DNA of 64,000 bases from CAZPQK01 sp964588695 (lineage in GTDB: Bacteria; Krumholzibacteriota; Krumholzibacteriia; WVZY01; JAKEHA01). Location: the NCBI GenBank assembly GCA_964588695.1, contig CAZPQK010000007.1, forward strand, positions 62,001 through 126,000. The letters are read 5' to 3'. Under the pieces are notes generated by a model. It searched no databases. It saw nothing but the letters and a program-made list of their open reading frames with translations, and was not told the origin of the DNA. Positions 36,703 to 46,633 of the stretch are shown one piece after another (position 1 is the stretch's first letter; every line of letters starts with the position of its first letter). Made by a program: the position numbers and the translations under genes.

Positions 36703-37833
36703 CTACTTTCGCTTCGCGTCAATCGTCCACACTTTGCTCCAGGTTTTCCCGCGGTCCGCACTTTGATCAAAGTGCCAGGCGTAACCTTCCTCTTCAATGC
36801 TGTGGAAAATCCAGTAGTTGAGTGGCCCAGACGCCGTATTTCGGTCAAACCCATGCATGATCATGCGATCACCTTCACGCACCCCGCCAAAGTACAATAA
36901 GCTTGGAAAGCGATTCGAAAAATACAAACACTCCCACGTGCGCGTGGACTGATTATAAATTCGGATAATGGACGTCGCAGCATCGGGGAGCGATGGATCC
37001 GTATCGAACCACGCGTGTTCCATTACTGCATGGCCATTCAGTGCGCGCACCGCGGTGCCATTCTGCTTCCAGTTGAGCTCCTGGCCGGTGGGTTGAACAC
37101 GCCAATGAGTTTCGTCAAACTCGCCGATGAAAAAATCAAACTCGCGCGCTTCGGCTGGAAGATCCGGTGCTGCGCTGCCGACACCACTGCCCGCCGGCAA
37201 CATTTGGCCGCGTCCGCTAACTTTGCTATACGTTCGACGCCACTGCGTGCGGACCGAATGGTTACCATCCGGCAGCGGTGAACGTACTTCCAAATGCATC
37301 TCCAGTTGCCCGGGAGCCACCCTTCTCAGCCGTAGAACTTGTTCGGAGCGTGTGGTCCCGCCACCGCCACGAATGGTGTTGGAGAGTTCGATGCTCGCAT
37401 CAACTTCGTCACCACCCACGCCACTGTTACCATCAAAAACTACAATGTCTTCGCGATGACTGTCCGCAATCCCCCATGCCCATCGCTTCGCCCCAGGATT
37501 GAAAGTCACAAACGACAGCGTGGCAAGATCATTACCCTGCCCGTCAAAATCGCTTCCCTGAAACCGTTCCATGAAGCCGTAACCGCGATTTAAGAACGTG
37601 ATTTCGGCGTATCCGTTGGAACTGACCGAAGTGGTATCGTCGGGCGTCCATGACATTTCAACTTTCCACGTCCCAAGCATCCACATTAATTTGTCGAGTT
37701 CGGCGGGAGCGTTATCCGAGCGTTTGGTCATGGTCGCGCCCTGATCCCAACGCTTTCCGTCCCGGGTCGACAGGTCGGCAACAGCGGTACCGGCACATAG
37801 CAGTACCGCGAGCACAATAGCAGCAAACCTCAT
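36703..37833 (-). CDS. Exported protein with two DUF1579-like lipocalin-type domains
   Basis: A 376-residue protein with signal peptide ending AVAD. Two similar halves are visible: one beginning LDKLMWMLGTWKVEMSW (about residue 47) and one beginning EFDFFIGEFDETHWRV (about 240). Both have the W-x(n)-G pattern and later YNQSTRTW or FNPGAKRW strands of DUF1579-type beta-barrels. The biochemical role is unknown. GGAGG precedes the ATG. A short gap (53 bases) separates it from the upstream M20 peptidase gene in the same direction. Confidence 0.78.
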   Translation of the reverse strand: MRFAAIVLAVLLCAGTAVADLSTRDGKRWDQGATMTKRSDNAPAELDKLMWMLGTWKVEMSWTPDDTTSVSSNGYAEITFLNRGYGFMERFQGSDFDGQGNDLATLSFVTFNPGAKRWAWGIADSHREDIVVFDGNSGVGGDEVDASIELSNTIRGGGGTTRSEQVLRLRRVAPGQLEMHLEVRSPLPDGNHSVRTQWRRTYSKVSGRGQMLPAGSGVGSAAPDLPAEAREFDFFIGEFDETHWRVQPTGQELNWKQNGTAVRALNGHAVMEHAWFDTDPSLPDAATSIIRIYNQSTRTWECLYFSNRFPSLLYFGGVREGDRMIMHGFDRNTASGPLNYWIFHSIEEEGYAWHFDQSADRGKTWSKVWTIDAKRK

Positions 37834-37886
37834 AGCCGCCTCCTTGGCACTATTTCGTGGGGGTTTAAGCTGGCTCCAACGTGGGG

Positions 37887-39260
37887 TTAACGCTGGCTGG
37901 TGGCAAACTCGTGGAAGAATCGAATAATGGTCTGCACGCCCATCTCGAAACGATCGATACCAAAGTGTTCGTCAGGCGCATGAACGTTGTCGGACTTAAG
38001 CCCAAAACCGATCATCGCCGCGTCGACGCCCAGCGCATCAGAAAACATGGCGACTGCCGGGATCGACCCCCCACCGCGCAACATTACCGGTGGTTTCCCC
38101 ATGGCCGCTTCCAACGCACGGCTCGCTGCGCTGATTGCGGGCGAATCTGTTGCCGCCGCAAACGGACTTCCATCGCCTAGCGGAGTGACTTGGGCGCGAA
38201 TACCCTGAGGAATGTGGGCGTGCACATGCGCTGTAATCTTTTTAGTAATATCTTCTGGTGTCTGCCCGGCCACCAAACGCGCCGACACCTTAAAGCCGGC
38301 TTCGCCTGGAATCACGGTCTTGGCGCCGTCGCCCTGATAACCACCCCAAACACCGTTCACGTCAAGGCAAGGTCGAAGCGCCGTTGCTTCGGCTATGGTG
38401 TAGCCGGTTTCGACCCGCGGCGTCGACTCGCCACTACTATGCGACCACGAATCCATGGTAAATGGAACCGCTGCGACTTCGTCGCGGTCGCGCTGTGTAG
38501 GCTCGGCTACGCCGTCATAGAACCCAGCCACGGCGACTCGGTTGTCATCGTCGTGGAACGACGCTATCAATTCGCCAAGAACGCGCAAAACGTTGGCCAC
38601 CGCGCCGCCGAACGCGCCGCTGTGCAAGTCACCCTTCGCGCCTTCAAGGTCAACTTGCAGGTAAGTCATCCCTCGCAACGACGTGGTGATCGTCGGAGTC
38701 TTTGCATCCACCATCGTGGTATCACAAACCAACAAAACATCGGCCGCGATTTCCTTGGCGTGGGCGACAAGGAACGGCGGAAGGCTCTCCGACCCGGACT
38801 CCTCTTCGCCCTCAATCGCAAACTTCAGGTTCACCGGCAGTCCGTCACCCGAGGCAAGACACGCTTCGATTGCCTTGATAACCATGAACAGTTGACCTTT
38901 GTCATCAACGGCACCGCGCGCATACAAAATACCGTCGCGCACGTCGGGCTCAAACGCTGGCGTCGTCCATAACTCAAGAGGTTCAGCTGGCTGAACGTCG
39001 TAGTGCCCGTACACCAGAACGGTAGGCAAATTGGGGTCAACGATATGTTCACCAGTAATTATCGGATGTTTGTCGGTCGACTGCACGCGGACACCCCCGA
39101 GACCCATTCCGCGCAGGTGATCAACAATCCACTGTGCGCATTCCTGCACATCCTGCTTGTGCTCAGGCTTGGTGCTGATCGACGGTATGCGAAGGCAGGT
39201 TTTTAAATCTTCAATCCATTGATCGGTACTGCGCGCCGCCAGATCGAGACTCTTGTTCAA
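37887..39260 (-). CDS. M20-family metallopeptidase (dipeptidase)
   Basis: A 457-residue cytoplasmic zinc peptidase. The metal ligands appear in GHYDVQPAE (His and Asp), GAVDDKGQ (bridging Asp), EGEEESGS (catalytic Glu pair) and a late FGLKSDNVHAPDEH (His). The insertion after the catalytic region is the usual dimerisation domain. The best start is a TTG with TAGGAAA nearby; no ATG fits. It may complete peptide breakdown. The length matches the carnosinase-like M20 dipeptidases. Confidence 0.9.
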   Translation of the reverse strand: MNKSLDLAARSTDQWIEDLKTCLRIPSISTKPEHKQDVQECAQWIVDHLRGMGLGGVRVQSTDKHPIITGEHIVDPNLPTVLVYGHYDVQPAEPLELWTTPAFEPDVRDGILYARGAVDDKGQLFMVIKAIEACLASGDGLPVNLKFAIEGEEESGSESLPPFLVAHAKEIAADVLLVCDTTMVDAKTPTITTSLRGMTYLQVDLEGAKGDLHSGAFGGAVANVLRVLGELIASFHDDDNRVAVAGFYDGVAEPTQRDRDEVAAVPFTMDSWSHSSGESTPRVETGYTIAEATALRPCLDVNGVWGGYQGDGAKTVIPGEAGFKVSARLVAGQTPEDITKKITAHVHAHIPQGIRAQVTPLGDGSPFAAATDSPAISAASRALEAAMGKPPVMLRGGGSIPAVAMFSDALGVDAAMIGFGLKSDNVHAPDEHFGIDRFEMGVQTIIRFFHEFATSQR

Positions 39261-39345
39261 CGTTTCCTACTTTCAATTCAACTGGTGGTCGGTCTGAATT
39301 CTTACCTTAATCCTACCACGAACGACGGCACACGACATCCGATAC

Positions 39346-39369
39346 AAAAGGGGCCGACTAATCGACCCC
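39346..39369 (-). terminator. Terminator of the AI-2E family transporter gene
   Basis: On the minus strand GGGGTCGA and TCGGCCCC pair around a TTAG loop (one T-G pair), followed by TTTTG. It lies 38 bases beyond the stop at 39407. Confidence 0.75.
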
Positions 39370-39406
39370 TGCGATAACATTCTGTGAGCTGACCGAGCAG
39401 CAGTGC

Positions 39407-40471
39407 CTATAGCCCGCGTACCCGCGGTAGCGCATCGCGAAACACGGTGCCATAGATTTCCCAAACGGTCACAAACAAAGCGGCTATCACCGGCCCGATA
39501 ATAAACCCTACGACACCAAACAAGAGCATTCCACCCAACGTGCTGAACAAAATCAGCAGATCGTGCATTTTGGTGTCCTGGCCCACCAGGCGTGGGCGCA
39601 GCACATTGTCCACCATGCCGACGACACCACCGCACCACACGGCCAGTAAGGCGGCCGGCACGTACGCGCCCTGAGAAACCAGATATGCAACCGCCGGCAC
39701 CCAAACAATGGCGACTCCCACACCTGGAATGATGCTTAACAACACCATTAGCGCGGTCCAGAAAGCGGCCCCGCCGATCCCCGCGATGGCCAGCGCAATC
39801 CCCGCTGCTCCGCCCTGAACCAGCCCGATAATCAAAGTACCTTTTATAGTCGCCCGCGTGACCGACACAAACTTCTCGAGCATGCGGATCTCGTCGTCGT
39901 GCTCCATTGGAATGTAGTAGAGAATCTTCATCAGAATCATTCGGCCGTCTTTTAGAAAAAAGAACATCGTGTAAAGCATTAGACCGAGATGAAAAAAGAA
40001 CGCGAATGTTCCCTTGGTTGCTGCAGAAAGCGCCCGCACCATCATCGTCGACGCGGTCCCGACCAGTTGTCCGGCTTTCTCCAGAATTGGTTCCCGATAC
40101 GGCGCAAGCCGACGCAGAACCGGCATCTCTTGAAACCGCTCTTCCAACCCCGTCGGGTCAGCGATTTGTTTCTGCAACCACGGGACCGCCGTCTCACCGA
40201 TGGTAACCGCCTGCGAGGTGACGATGGCAATTACGGACAACACGGGCACCACAATAACGATGGCAAAAATGAGGAGCGTGACCGCAGCGGCAAATCCCGA
40301 TCGACCTTGCAGGCGGTCGTCAAGCCAGGTGAAGGGCCGCTGCAATAGCGCACTGAAAATTGCGGCCAGCAGAATGGTCATAAGGAACTGCTTGATCATC
40401 GTCACAAACAGCAGCGAAATGGCGACGACCAACAGCACCAGGAATACATTGCGAAATCGGGTTGAATCCAC
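39407..40471 (-). CDS. AI-2E family transporter (PerM/YdiK-like)
   Basis: A 354-residue inner-membrane protein with about seven or eight helices. Family features are the N-terminal pair of helices, a soluble middle segment (about 90-140), and the C-terminal GVGVAIVWVPAVAYL and VVGFIIGPVIAALFV helices. Members export signals such as autoinducer-2 or act as Na/H antiporters; the substrate here is unknown. GTG start at 40471 (VDSTRF). Confidence 0.88.
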   Translation of the reverse strand: MDSTRFRNVFLVLLVVAISLLFVTMIKQFLMTILLAAIFSALLQRPFTWLDDRLQGRSGFAAAVTLLIFAIVIVVPVLSVIAIVTSQAVTIGETAVPWLQKQIADPTGLEERFQEMPVLRRLAPYREPILEKAGQLVGTASTMMVRALSAATKGTFAFFFHLGLMLYTMFFFLKDGRMILMKILYYIPMEHDDEIRMLEKFVSVTRATIKGTLIIGLVQGGAAGIALAIAGIGGAAFWTALMVLLSIIPGVGVAIVWVPAVAYLVSQGAYVPAALLAVWCGGVVGMVDNVLRPRLVGQDTKMHDLLILFSTLGGMLLFGVVGFIIGPVIAALFVTVWEIYGTVFRDALPRVRGL

Positions 40472-40640
40472 GTAGCGACCCTACCACGCGGCCCCGCCGC
40501 CGTCATTTAAGATCTCGGTCGCCCGCTCACTCCATCCGGAGCGATATTTGCAGCGTTTCGCCCGACACCTGCACCCATTCCTGGCGCTACTCGAGCATAA
40601 CCGTTCTGCTGAGCGAGCGCCGCGCGAGGCTTGGACAGCA

Positions 40641-43600
40641 ATGACGGCCAACGATCAAAATATTCCTACCGCGCAATTTCGTCCGCGCTACACGGTACTC
40701 GAACGCCTGGGAGAGGGCGGTATCGGCACCGTTTACAAGGTCCGTGACGAACAGCAGGGAACGGTGCGCGCGTTGAAGGCGCTGAAATCTCAGCGCGGTG
40801 CCAGCCCGCGCGACATTACCCGGTTTGAAGACGAGTATCGAATACTGCACAGCCTTCACCACCCGACGCTGCCTCAGGTGAGCGATTTCGGAATGACGAC
40901 AGATGGCTCCCGCTACCTGGTCATGGAATACATTGAGGGCCACCAACTCGACCAGTTCATCAGCGAAAACCCATCGCAGTTATGGCCGATGATCTATCAA
41001 CTGGTCGAAGCCCTCTCGTTCATCCACCAACACAAGCTTCTTCACCTGGATTTGAAGCCGGCCAACCTGTTGGTTACCCAAACCGTCGCCGCATCCGGCA
41101 ACTCGACGCCGCTACTAAAGCTAATCGACTTTGGAATTAGCTACCAGCGCGACGAAGGGCGCGAGACTGAGTTTGCGGGAACGCCCGCGTACATGCCGCC
41201 GGAAATCATTAACGGCGACGCCGAACTCACCCGAGCTGCCGACTACTACTCGCTTGGTATCACGCTCTACGAAATTGTATTTGGAAAGATTCCGTACTCG
41301 GGAACCTACGACGAAGTCATCGCTGCTCATCTAAACGACACTGTGACTTGTAACCCTGACGAAGCAATCGATCGCAACGCTATCCCGCACATTAAGGCAC
41401 TCACAGCTCGAAGCCGGAACGAACGCCTGATTGGGTTTGAAGAGCTTGGTCGCGCGGTGGCAGCGCGCTACAGTACGGCACCACATCCGCTTGATGATGC
41501 CTTCGCAATGGGCTACCTCGACTCCTTCGGGATGATCGGCAAAGACGAAGTGTGGCCGGCGTTGCGCTCGTGGGCACTTAGCTTGGGGCAAACCGTCGGC
41601 GAACCGCTTGCCGAATGGTCACACCCGGTCGCGACCGTCGCGAAATCCAATCTTGAAACCCAGGACCTTCCCGGTTCGCGCACGCCCTCCCCAGAGCGCG
41701 CCGCCCAAGACACGGTAGCCATGTCGGCGAAGAGCACCGAAGAATCCCGACCGACGGTAACGTCGTCGCCCGACGTTGCTCGTTCCGTGCTCGTTTCGGG
41801 GCCCAAGGGTAGCGGAAAAAGTCACGTCGTCAACGCGCTGCGCGCGGAGCTAGCGTTGCGCGGATTGGCCACCTTCGCAATCCACGATGACCGTGAATAC
41901 CGCGCGTGGTTCAAAAACACTCCGGCAGAGCACGGCGACATGATCGACCGTTTCGTCGCGGGCTGGGATCAGCTAAAGCTTATCTGCGAACATCGTGGGG
42001 TTGTCGTCATCGTCGACGGGGTTGAATCACTGGCGCACGAAGAGCGCGAGTTTTTTACCTACGTTAGCCGACGACTGGGACACGAAATAGAATCGGGACA
42101 GAACCCCGCCATTCACGTGTTAGTAACCGGACGATCGCCTCGCTTACGAGACAGTCTTAGCGACAGCTTGCCCGCGGCATCGGCTCAGGAATATCTAATA
42201 CCACCGCCGCGAAGCCGCGACCTCGACGCGGTAATGAATCAGTTCGCGGGCCACATGCAGGGCACGCTTCAACGAGAAACCTTGCGTCGCCATCTGTCGC
42301 GTTCGGCGGAAACGGTCGAAGCGCTCCTAAGTCGGCTTAAGACCTCACTACTGCACGGCAACCTGACCCGCACCAGTGGTGACTGGGACTTTGTCGCGCC
42401 GGGCGATGACGACCGCAACGAACAGGACGGCGGCGACAACTACTACTTTGCCCTATACGCCCAGCTGTCAGCCGAGGAACGCTCATTACTGGGGGCCCTG
42501 GCCTGCCACGTCGAATCGCTAACCCTCGCACTACTCACAACCGTAACTGGACTTTCCGCAGACCAGGTGCACACCGCGGCGCAACGACTGGCGCCGTACC
42601 GACTCATTGACGCAGAACTGTCGGGTTCGGCGAATCGCTTTAACCTTGCCAGCGATGCTCTGCGCGAAGCGCTCTACCAGGTGATTCCTCACCGCGACCG
42701 GATTGCTTTGCACAATCGATTTGTTGAGTGTATGACGGCGCGGGACGAAACCCGCCACAACCATCACTTTCTATCCCACCATTACGCCCACGCCGGACTG
42801 GCACGACACGCACTGGTAGAGCAAGTTCATCGACTGAACGAGCTGGAACAGCAAAACGATCTGTTCGCAATTCGCGAACTCTGCGCTGGTGCCCTTGACC
42901 ATCTACGTGACCTGCGCGGGAACGACTGGGCCGCGCGCCGTTGGCACATAGAACGCTTCTTCATCTGCCGATGGATCGCGGCCGAGTGGCGCACCAGCAA
43001 TTTCAGCGCAATCGTTGACATCGTTCACAAGCACATAACCGGGCGACGACGACAGGTGCCGCTATCGCTTTGCTACTCATACGGAATGGCGCTGCAAAAG
43101 GTTGGCGACTACACCGCGAGCAGCCATTTGCTGCGCGGGGCGCGGCGCCGAGGCAACGCGATTCCGCCACTTGCCGAAGCGCGCCTTTCGGTACTCGAAG
43201 CCAACCAGGCTTTTGGACAAAGCGACTACACTAAAGCCCTGGAGATTCTGCAAGCCATCAACTTGGGTGTTGTGGCACACGATCCAGCACTGCTCACCCA
43301 GGTCCACGTGTTGTTTATGTCCAGCTACGACGGCGTAGGCGACAAAGCTCAGCACGAGCGTTACCTGCGCCTGGCCAGCGACGTCGCCGAAACGACGGGC
43401 AACCACGAGCAGCTACTCTCCATCAAGTACTCGGTAATCCTGTCATACTTGCATAGCTCTTCTTACGCGCGAGCAAAGAACGAACTCATTTCTGCGATCC
43501 GTCTGGCGTCGCGCGAGCGGCATTACGACAAACTCAGCTCGATGTATTTTCTGGCCAGCGCGGTGTACTACGAAGAAGGAGCGTACTTACGCGCTTTACG

Positions 43601-44477
43601 GTATTTGGACAAGTCGGTTCGGGTAGCTGTTAACCTTGGCCTGACCCACCGAGTTACCGACTACACGCTACGCTATGCGTTCATCTATCAGAACCTGGGA
43701 CAGTACGGCCACGCGATGCGTCACGCGGAAATGGCGAAACGACGCGCAACCGAGCAGGCTCAGACCAACCAGTACTTTTTTGCGCTGCTTATTTTGCTCG
43801 ACCTGGGCAACTGTACCAACGACCCCAAAGCCGCTCAATACGTACGCGAGCTGACCAGCCTCGCCGGCGGCGTCAAAGCCAAGTACCAGTTGTCCTGGTA
43901 TCATCGCCTGTTGGGCGAGCACCATTTTCTTAACGGGGATGAAGACTCGGCACTGGACGAACTGCAGACGGCAGCGCGCATGTACCAGTCGATCGAGTTT
44001 GACGACGACGCCGCCCGCTGCCTGATCCGCATGGCGTTCATCTATACCCGTCGTGGCGACGAGCGGAAATCGGCTCAGTTACTAAGGCGCGTCGAAGATC
44101 TGGTTTACCGTATGGAGTCAGAGGATGTGACCGCGGAAAGTTACATGGCACATCTAGAGCACTATCGTGTTTTTGCCCATCAGCGACACATGTTCATGGG
44201 AATGCTCAAGCTATGCGAAGATGTGCGCCCTCGCATATGCGACGTCAACATTGCCGTGCGCATGGATGCCATTTTGGTTCGTTGCTATCGCCAACTACAC
44301 GAAAGTGACAAGTTCGAAATCTACCTGCAGTCCTACTGCGAACGAATCTCCGACATCGTCAAGTCGTTGGGCGACGAGGATCTGTCCCTCCGGTTCCTGG
44401 CGCAACCCGAAGTAAACGAACTCCTCAAAGAGTACCGCGCCCGAACAAAAAAAACGCCCGAGCCCCTTCTAGTCTAA
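40641..44477 (+). CDS. Ser/Thr kinase fused to a STAND-like NTPase and TPR repeats
   Basis: A 1278-residue cytoplasmic signalling protein. Kinase domain at about 15-280: glycine loop GEGGIGTVYK, Lys46 (ALK), HLDLKPAN (135-142) with Leu instead of Arg in HRD, DFG (163-165), TPAYMPPE. NTPase domain at about 380-640: Walker A GPKGSGKS (387-394), Walker B-like VVVIVDGVES. The C-terminal half is helical TPR-like repeats to the end. This layout (kinase, AAA/STAND ATPase, TPR) is found in myxobacterial and cyanobacterial sensor kinases. I chose ATG at 40641 right before the kinase; the frame opens at 40548 with a TTG. The input signal and targets are unknown. Confidence 0.87.
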   Translation: MTANDQNIPTAQFRPRYTVLERLGEGGIGTVYKVRDEQQGTVRALKALKSQRGASPRDITRFEDEYRILHSLHHPTLPQVSDFGMTTDGSRYLVMEYIEGHQLDQFISENPSQLWPMIYQLVEALSFIHQHKLLHLDLKPANLLVTQTVAASGNSTPLLKLIDFGISYQRDEGRETEFAGTPAYMPPEIINGDAELTRAADYYSLGITLYEIVFGKIPYSGTYDEVIAAHLNDTVTCNPDEAIDRNAIPHIKALTARSRNERLIGFEELGRAVAARYSTAPHPLDDAFAMGYLDSFGMIGKDEVWPALRSWALSLGQTVGEPLAEWSHPVATVAKSNLETQDLPGSRTPSPERAAQDTVAMSAKSTEESRPTVTSSPDVARSVLVSGPKGSGKSHVVNALRAELALRGLATFAIHDDREYRAWFKNTPAEHGDMIDRFVAGWDQLKLICEHRGVVVIVDGVESLAHEEREFFTYVSRRLGHEIESGQNPAIHVLVTGRSPRLRDSLSDSLPAASAQEYLIPPPRSRDLDAVMNQFAGHMQGTLQRETLRRHLSRSAETVEALLSRLKTSLLHGNLTRTSGDWDFVAPGDDDRNEQDGGDNYYFALYAQLSAEERSLLGALACHVESLTLALLTTVTGLSADQVHTAAQRLAPYRLIDAELSGSANRFNLASDALREALYQVIPHRDRIALHNRFVECMTARDETRHNHHFLSHHYAHAGLARHALVEQVHRLNELEQQNDLFAIRELCAGALDHLRDLRGNDWAARRWHIERFFICRWIAAEWRTSNFSAIVDIVHKHITGRRRQVPLSLCYSYGMALQKVGDYTASSHLLRGARRRGNAIPPLAEARLSVLEANQAFGQSDYTKALEILQAINLGVVAHDPALLTQVHVLFMSSYDGVGDKAQHERYLRLASDVAETTGNHEQLLSIKYSVILSYLHSSSYARAKNELISAIRLASRERHYDKLSSMYFLASAVYYEEGAYLRALRYLDKSVRVAVNLGLTHRVTDYTLRYAFIYQNLGQYGHAMRHAEMAKRRATEQAQTNQYFFALLILLDLGNCTNDPKAAQYVRELTSLAGGVKAKYQLSWYHRLLGEHHFLNGDEDSALDELQTAARMYQSIEFDDDAARCLIRMAFIYTRRGDERKSAQLLRRVEDLVYRMESEDVTAESYMAHLEHYRVFAHQRHMFMGMLKLCEDVRPRICDVNIAVRMDAILVRCYRQLHESDKFEIYLQSYCERISDIVKSLGDEDLSLRFLAQPEVNELLKEYRARTKKTPEPLLV

Positions 44478-44488
44478 GGAGCCCGGGC
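44447..44488 (-). terminator. Minus-strand terminator lying across the kinase stop codon
   Basis: A 13-base stem with two mismatches (44456-44468 with 44476-44488) encloses the kinase stop at 44475-44477 at its edge. On the minus strand it is followed by eight T (44454-44447). It ends the lipoprotein gene at 44520, while its U-tract is encoded by the last codons of the convergent kinase gene. Confidence 0.8.
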
Positions 44489-44519
44489 ACGCCATCGAGG
44501 GCGATTTCAAAGTCGTGTT

Positions 44520-45122
44520 CTATCCGCCGATCAAGCCGCCGTAGCGGGAGAAGTGCTCAAGATCAGCCTTGATAGTGTTTTCGTCTTCGACTTGGGTCGG
44601 CAGTACTTGCCAGGCGCCGCGCTCCGGATCCCAATAACCAACCGCACATGCATCGGCACGGCCTTCGGCATTGGTACCTTCCAGGTTCAAACGAAGTTCA
44701 ACCGGGGCCCCAAACTCCGTACCCTCGGGGCCGCAATCGACAATCAAGTATCCGTTACTGTCCAGTTCCATCGTGACAGTTGTAAATGCGCTAACCGCGC
44801 CGACGGGAAAGTCGAGCACACCGAACGGTGCGACCACGCGGCCACCCAACGGTCCAATAATGACTTGAACTAACGAGACCAGCCCGTCAAGTAGCCCAAA
44901 CTGAACTCCAATGTCGGGGCCGTGCGACCCGTGCGCCGTACCAAACTTAACGACATTTGGGTTAGGCAGAAACTCACCCGGAACAAACTCGAACGAAACG
45001 GTCTCAATCGGAGACATCGGCGTTTCGTTTACATCGGTCGCGCAACCCAACGCGCCGAGCGCGAGCAGCAGGACGGATATAACCAGGTACTTGGCTTTAC
45101 CTCGGTTCTGGAACATTTCCAC
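44520..45122 (-). CDS. Lipoprotein with ZU5-like domain
   Basis: A 200-residue protein; lipobox ends in Cys27 (LGALGC). The central stretch GGRVVAPFGVLDFPVGAVSAFTTVTMEL (read in parts) has the G-x-V-x(n)-PxGAxxxxTxVT pattern of ZU5 domains, beta-sandwich modules in secreted bacterial proteins and ankyrins. It then has a Cys-containing VELRLNLEG and closes near GGLIGG. It may be a surface-exposed binding protein. It is transcribed alone and ends at the terminator across the kinase stop codon. A role in glycan binding is only suggested by the adjacent glucanase genes. Confidence 0.75.
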   Translation of the reverse strand: MEMFQNRGKAKYLVISVLLLALGALGCATDVNETPMSPIETVSFEFVPGEFLPNPNVVKFGTAHGSHGPDIGVQFGLLDGLVSLVQVIIGPLGGRVVAPFGVLDFPVGAVSAFTTVTMELDSNGYLIVDCGPEGTEFGAPVELRLNLEGTNAEGRADACAVGYWDPERGAWQVLPTQVEDENTIKADLEHFSRYGGLIGG

Positions 45123-45482
45123 TTACCCTTTCATCAAGGCGACAGTAACTGACTTCTCGCTTTGGTTAAGGCAACCGGGGTGCCACGCGCCAACTCCAGA
45201 CTAGCAGAGGCATGCAAACGCCCATAACTCGTTATTGTGAAATATGTTACAGAATCAACGACCTATTTTACTGCCCCCGCGGGACGAGCAAGCCAGGGTC
45301 AAATCGGGTGGGAGGCCGCGAACGAAAGCTGAACCGAGGAGGGCGCCGATCCCTAATGGATTATTTAACTTAATGTTACGTCCAAACTGGCCACTTCAAG
45401 CCAATGTTCGATTCAGCCGGGCGGAACGGGCCGGCGTTGGCCGCTGGGTTGCCAATTGTCCCGCTGGATCCCGCGACTGGGC
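45123..45482. other. Intergenic region without a supported gene
   Basis: These 360 bases separate two minus-strand genes. I see no credible reading frame on either strand. A weak minus-strand extended -10 (TGCTAGTCT, complement of 45198-45206) could serve the lipoprotein at 44520. No terminator hairpin for the GH17 gene ending at 45483 is evident. Confidence 0.5.
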
Positions 45483-46556
45483 TCAGAACTCCTTCTTGGG
45501 AGACGACTTGACCAGGGCCGCTTTGGGCGAACGATCCGCGCGTATGACGCCCCAGTGTTTTTCGACCTCCGCAGGATCTTCGCCGCCTTTCCAGTTCTCG
45601 TCAAACACCTCAAAGTAGAACGCAGTCGTTTGCGTAGTATTGATCCACTGGTTAAACGCTTCAAAGAATTCTGCCTGTTCGGCTTCGCCCAGTCGACCCT
45701 TGATGAGTTGAGCTTGTTCGCCGTGATCGCTTCGTTGGGTTGGCCAACCGGTTTCTCCCAGAATCACAAGACGATCCGGGTGAAGTGCAACGATAGACGC
45801 CAGCGTTGCCTGGGTCATACGTAGCGCGTCTTCCAGTTGCACGCCGTTCCACGCGGGGTGATAGTGGGTCACTACGAAGTCAAGCTCACGCGCCAGGCTT
45901 TGGGCTTCTGGCTTGTTCCAAAAATTAAAGTCGTCACACACCGTTGTTGGCCGTGTGCACCGGGCGCGAATCTCCCGCACGTATTCGATCAATGTCGCCA
46001 ACGGACTGCGATGTCCCGTCCAGAACACTTGGGTTTCGTTGCCCACCGCAACTGCGGCAATTAGTTCTGGAAACGTCTCGCACAGGCGAACTGCGGTTTC
46101 GATTTGATCACGGTTCTGAACGCGATTGACGGGAATTACTTCTACGACGTTCCCCTCTTTGTCTAGGCGCTGTTCCGGCGCGATCCACACCCCGAGCATC
46201 ACACGCATTTCCAAGCCTTCTTCCCGTATGACCTGCAGCGTATGCTCGGCGACGTCGTCGGAGCTGTACATGCGAATCAATTGCCAGTACTTGGACGTTT
46301 GCAACACGTCGGCGCGAATCTCTTCTTTGTCGGGATGCTTGACACCGGGTCGTTGCCCGTCTCGGAACGGACTAAATGACACACCGTTTCCGATCCAACG
46401 ATCCCCGACAAAGGGCCGAAACTGCCGGACAACGAAGGGTTCTTCTCTTTGAAAGGAACCGTCGACTATCTTTACCGTCGATCTATCACCCGCAGCGCCA
46501 GAACACGACGCAGTCGAAACTGCGAAAACAATCACGACGGACAACCATCGCATCAT
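45483..46556 (-). CDS. GH17-like beta-1,3-glucanase lipoprotein
   Basis: A 357-residue protein with a lipobox ending in Cys18 (VSTASC). It has the family-17 TIM-barrel motifs: RMYSSDD on an early strand, acid/base Glu174 (VAVGNETQ) and nucleophile Glu268 (LVILGETGWPT). GH17 enzymes act on beta-1,3-glucans; bacterial members can be exo-acting or transglycosylating. A lipid anchor suggests the outer membrane surface or periplasm. It is the last gene of a minus-strand run, but a terminator separates it from the CBM/FlgD gene upstream, so it may have its own promoter. Two adjacent ATG codons (46556 and 46553) are possible starts. Confidence 0.85.
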   Translation of the reverse strand: MMRWLSVVIVFAVSTASCSGAAGDRSTVKIVDGSFQREEPFVVRQFRPFVGDRWIGNGVSFSPFRDGQRPGVKHPDKEEIRADVLQTSKYWQLIRMYSSDDVAEHTLQVIREEGLEMRVMLGVWIAPEQRLDKEGNVVEVIPVNRVQNRDQIETAVRLCETFPELIAAVAVGNETQVFWTGHRSPLATLIEYVREIRARCTRPTTVCDDFNFWNKPEAQSLARELDFVVTHYHPAWNGVQLEDALRMTQATLASIVALHPDRLVILGETGWPTQRSDHGEQAQLIKGRLGEAEQAEFFEAFNQWINTTQTTAFYFEVFDENWKGGEDPAEVEKHWGVIRADRSPKAALVKSSPKKEF

Positions 46557-46572
46557 GGGTCATAACCTTTCG

Positions 46573-46610
46573 AAAAAAACTGCGCCCCTAGTTTAACCCA
46601 AGGGCGCAGT
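46573..46610 (-). terminator. Terminator after the CBM/FlgD gene
   Basis: A perfect 9-base stem (46579-46587 with 46602-46610) is followed on the minus strand by a run of T (complement of the A tract at 46573-46579). It lies 24 bases past the stop at 46634 and just upstream of the GH17 gene. Confidence 0.85.
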
Positions 46611-46633
46611 CAACAAGCACGTCTACCGGTACG

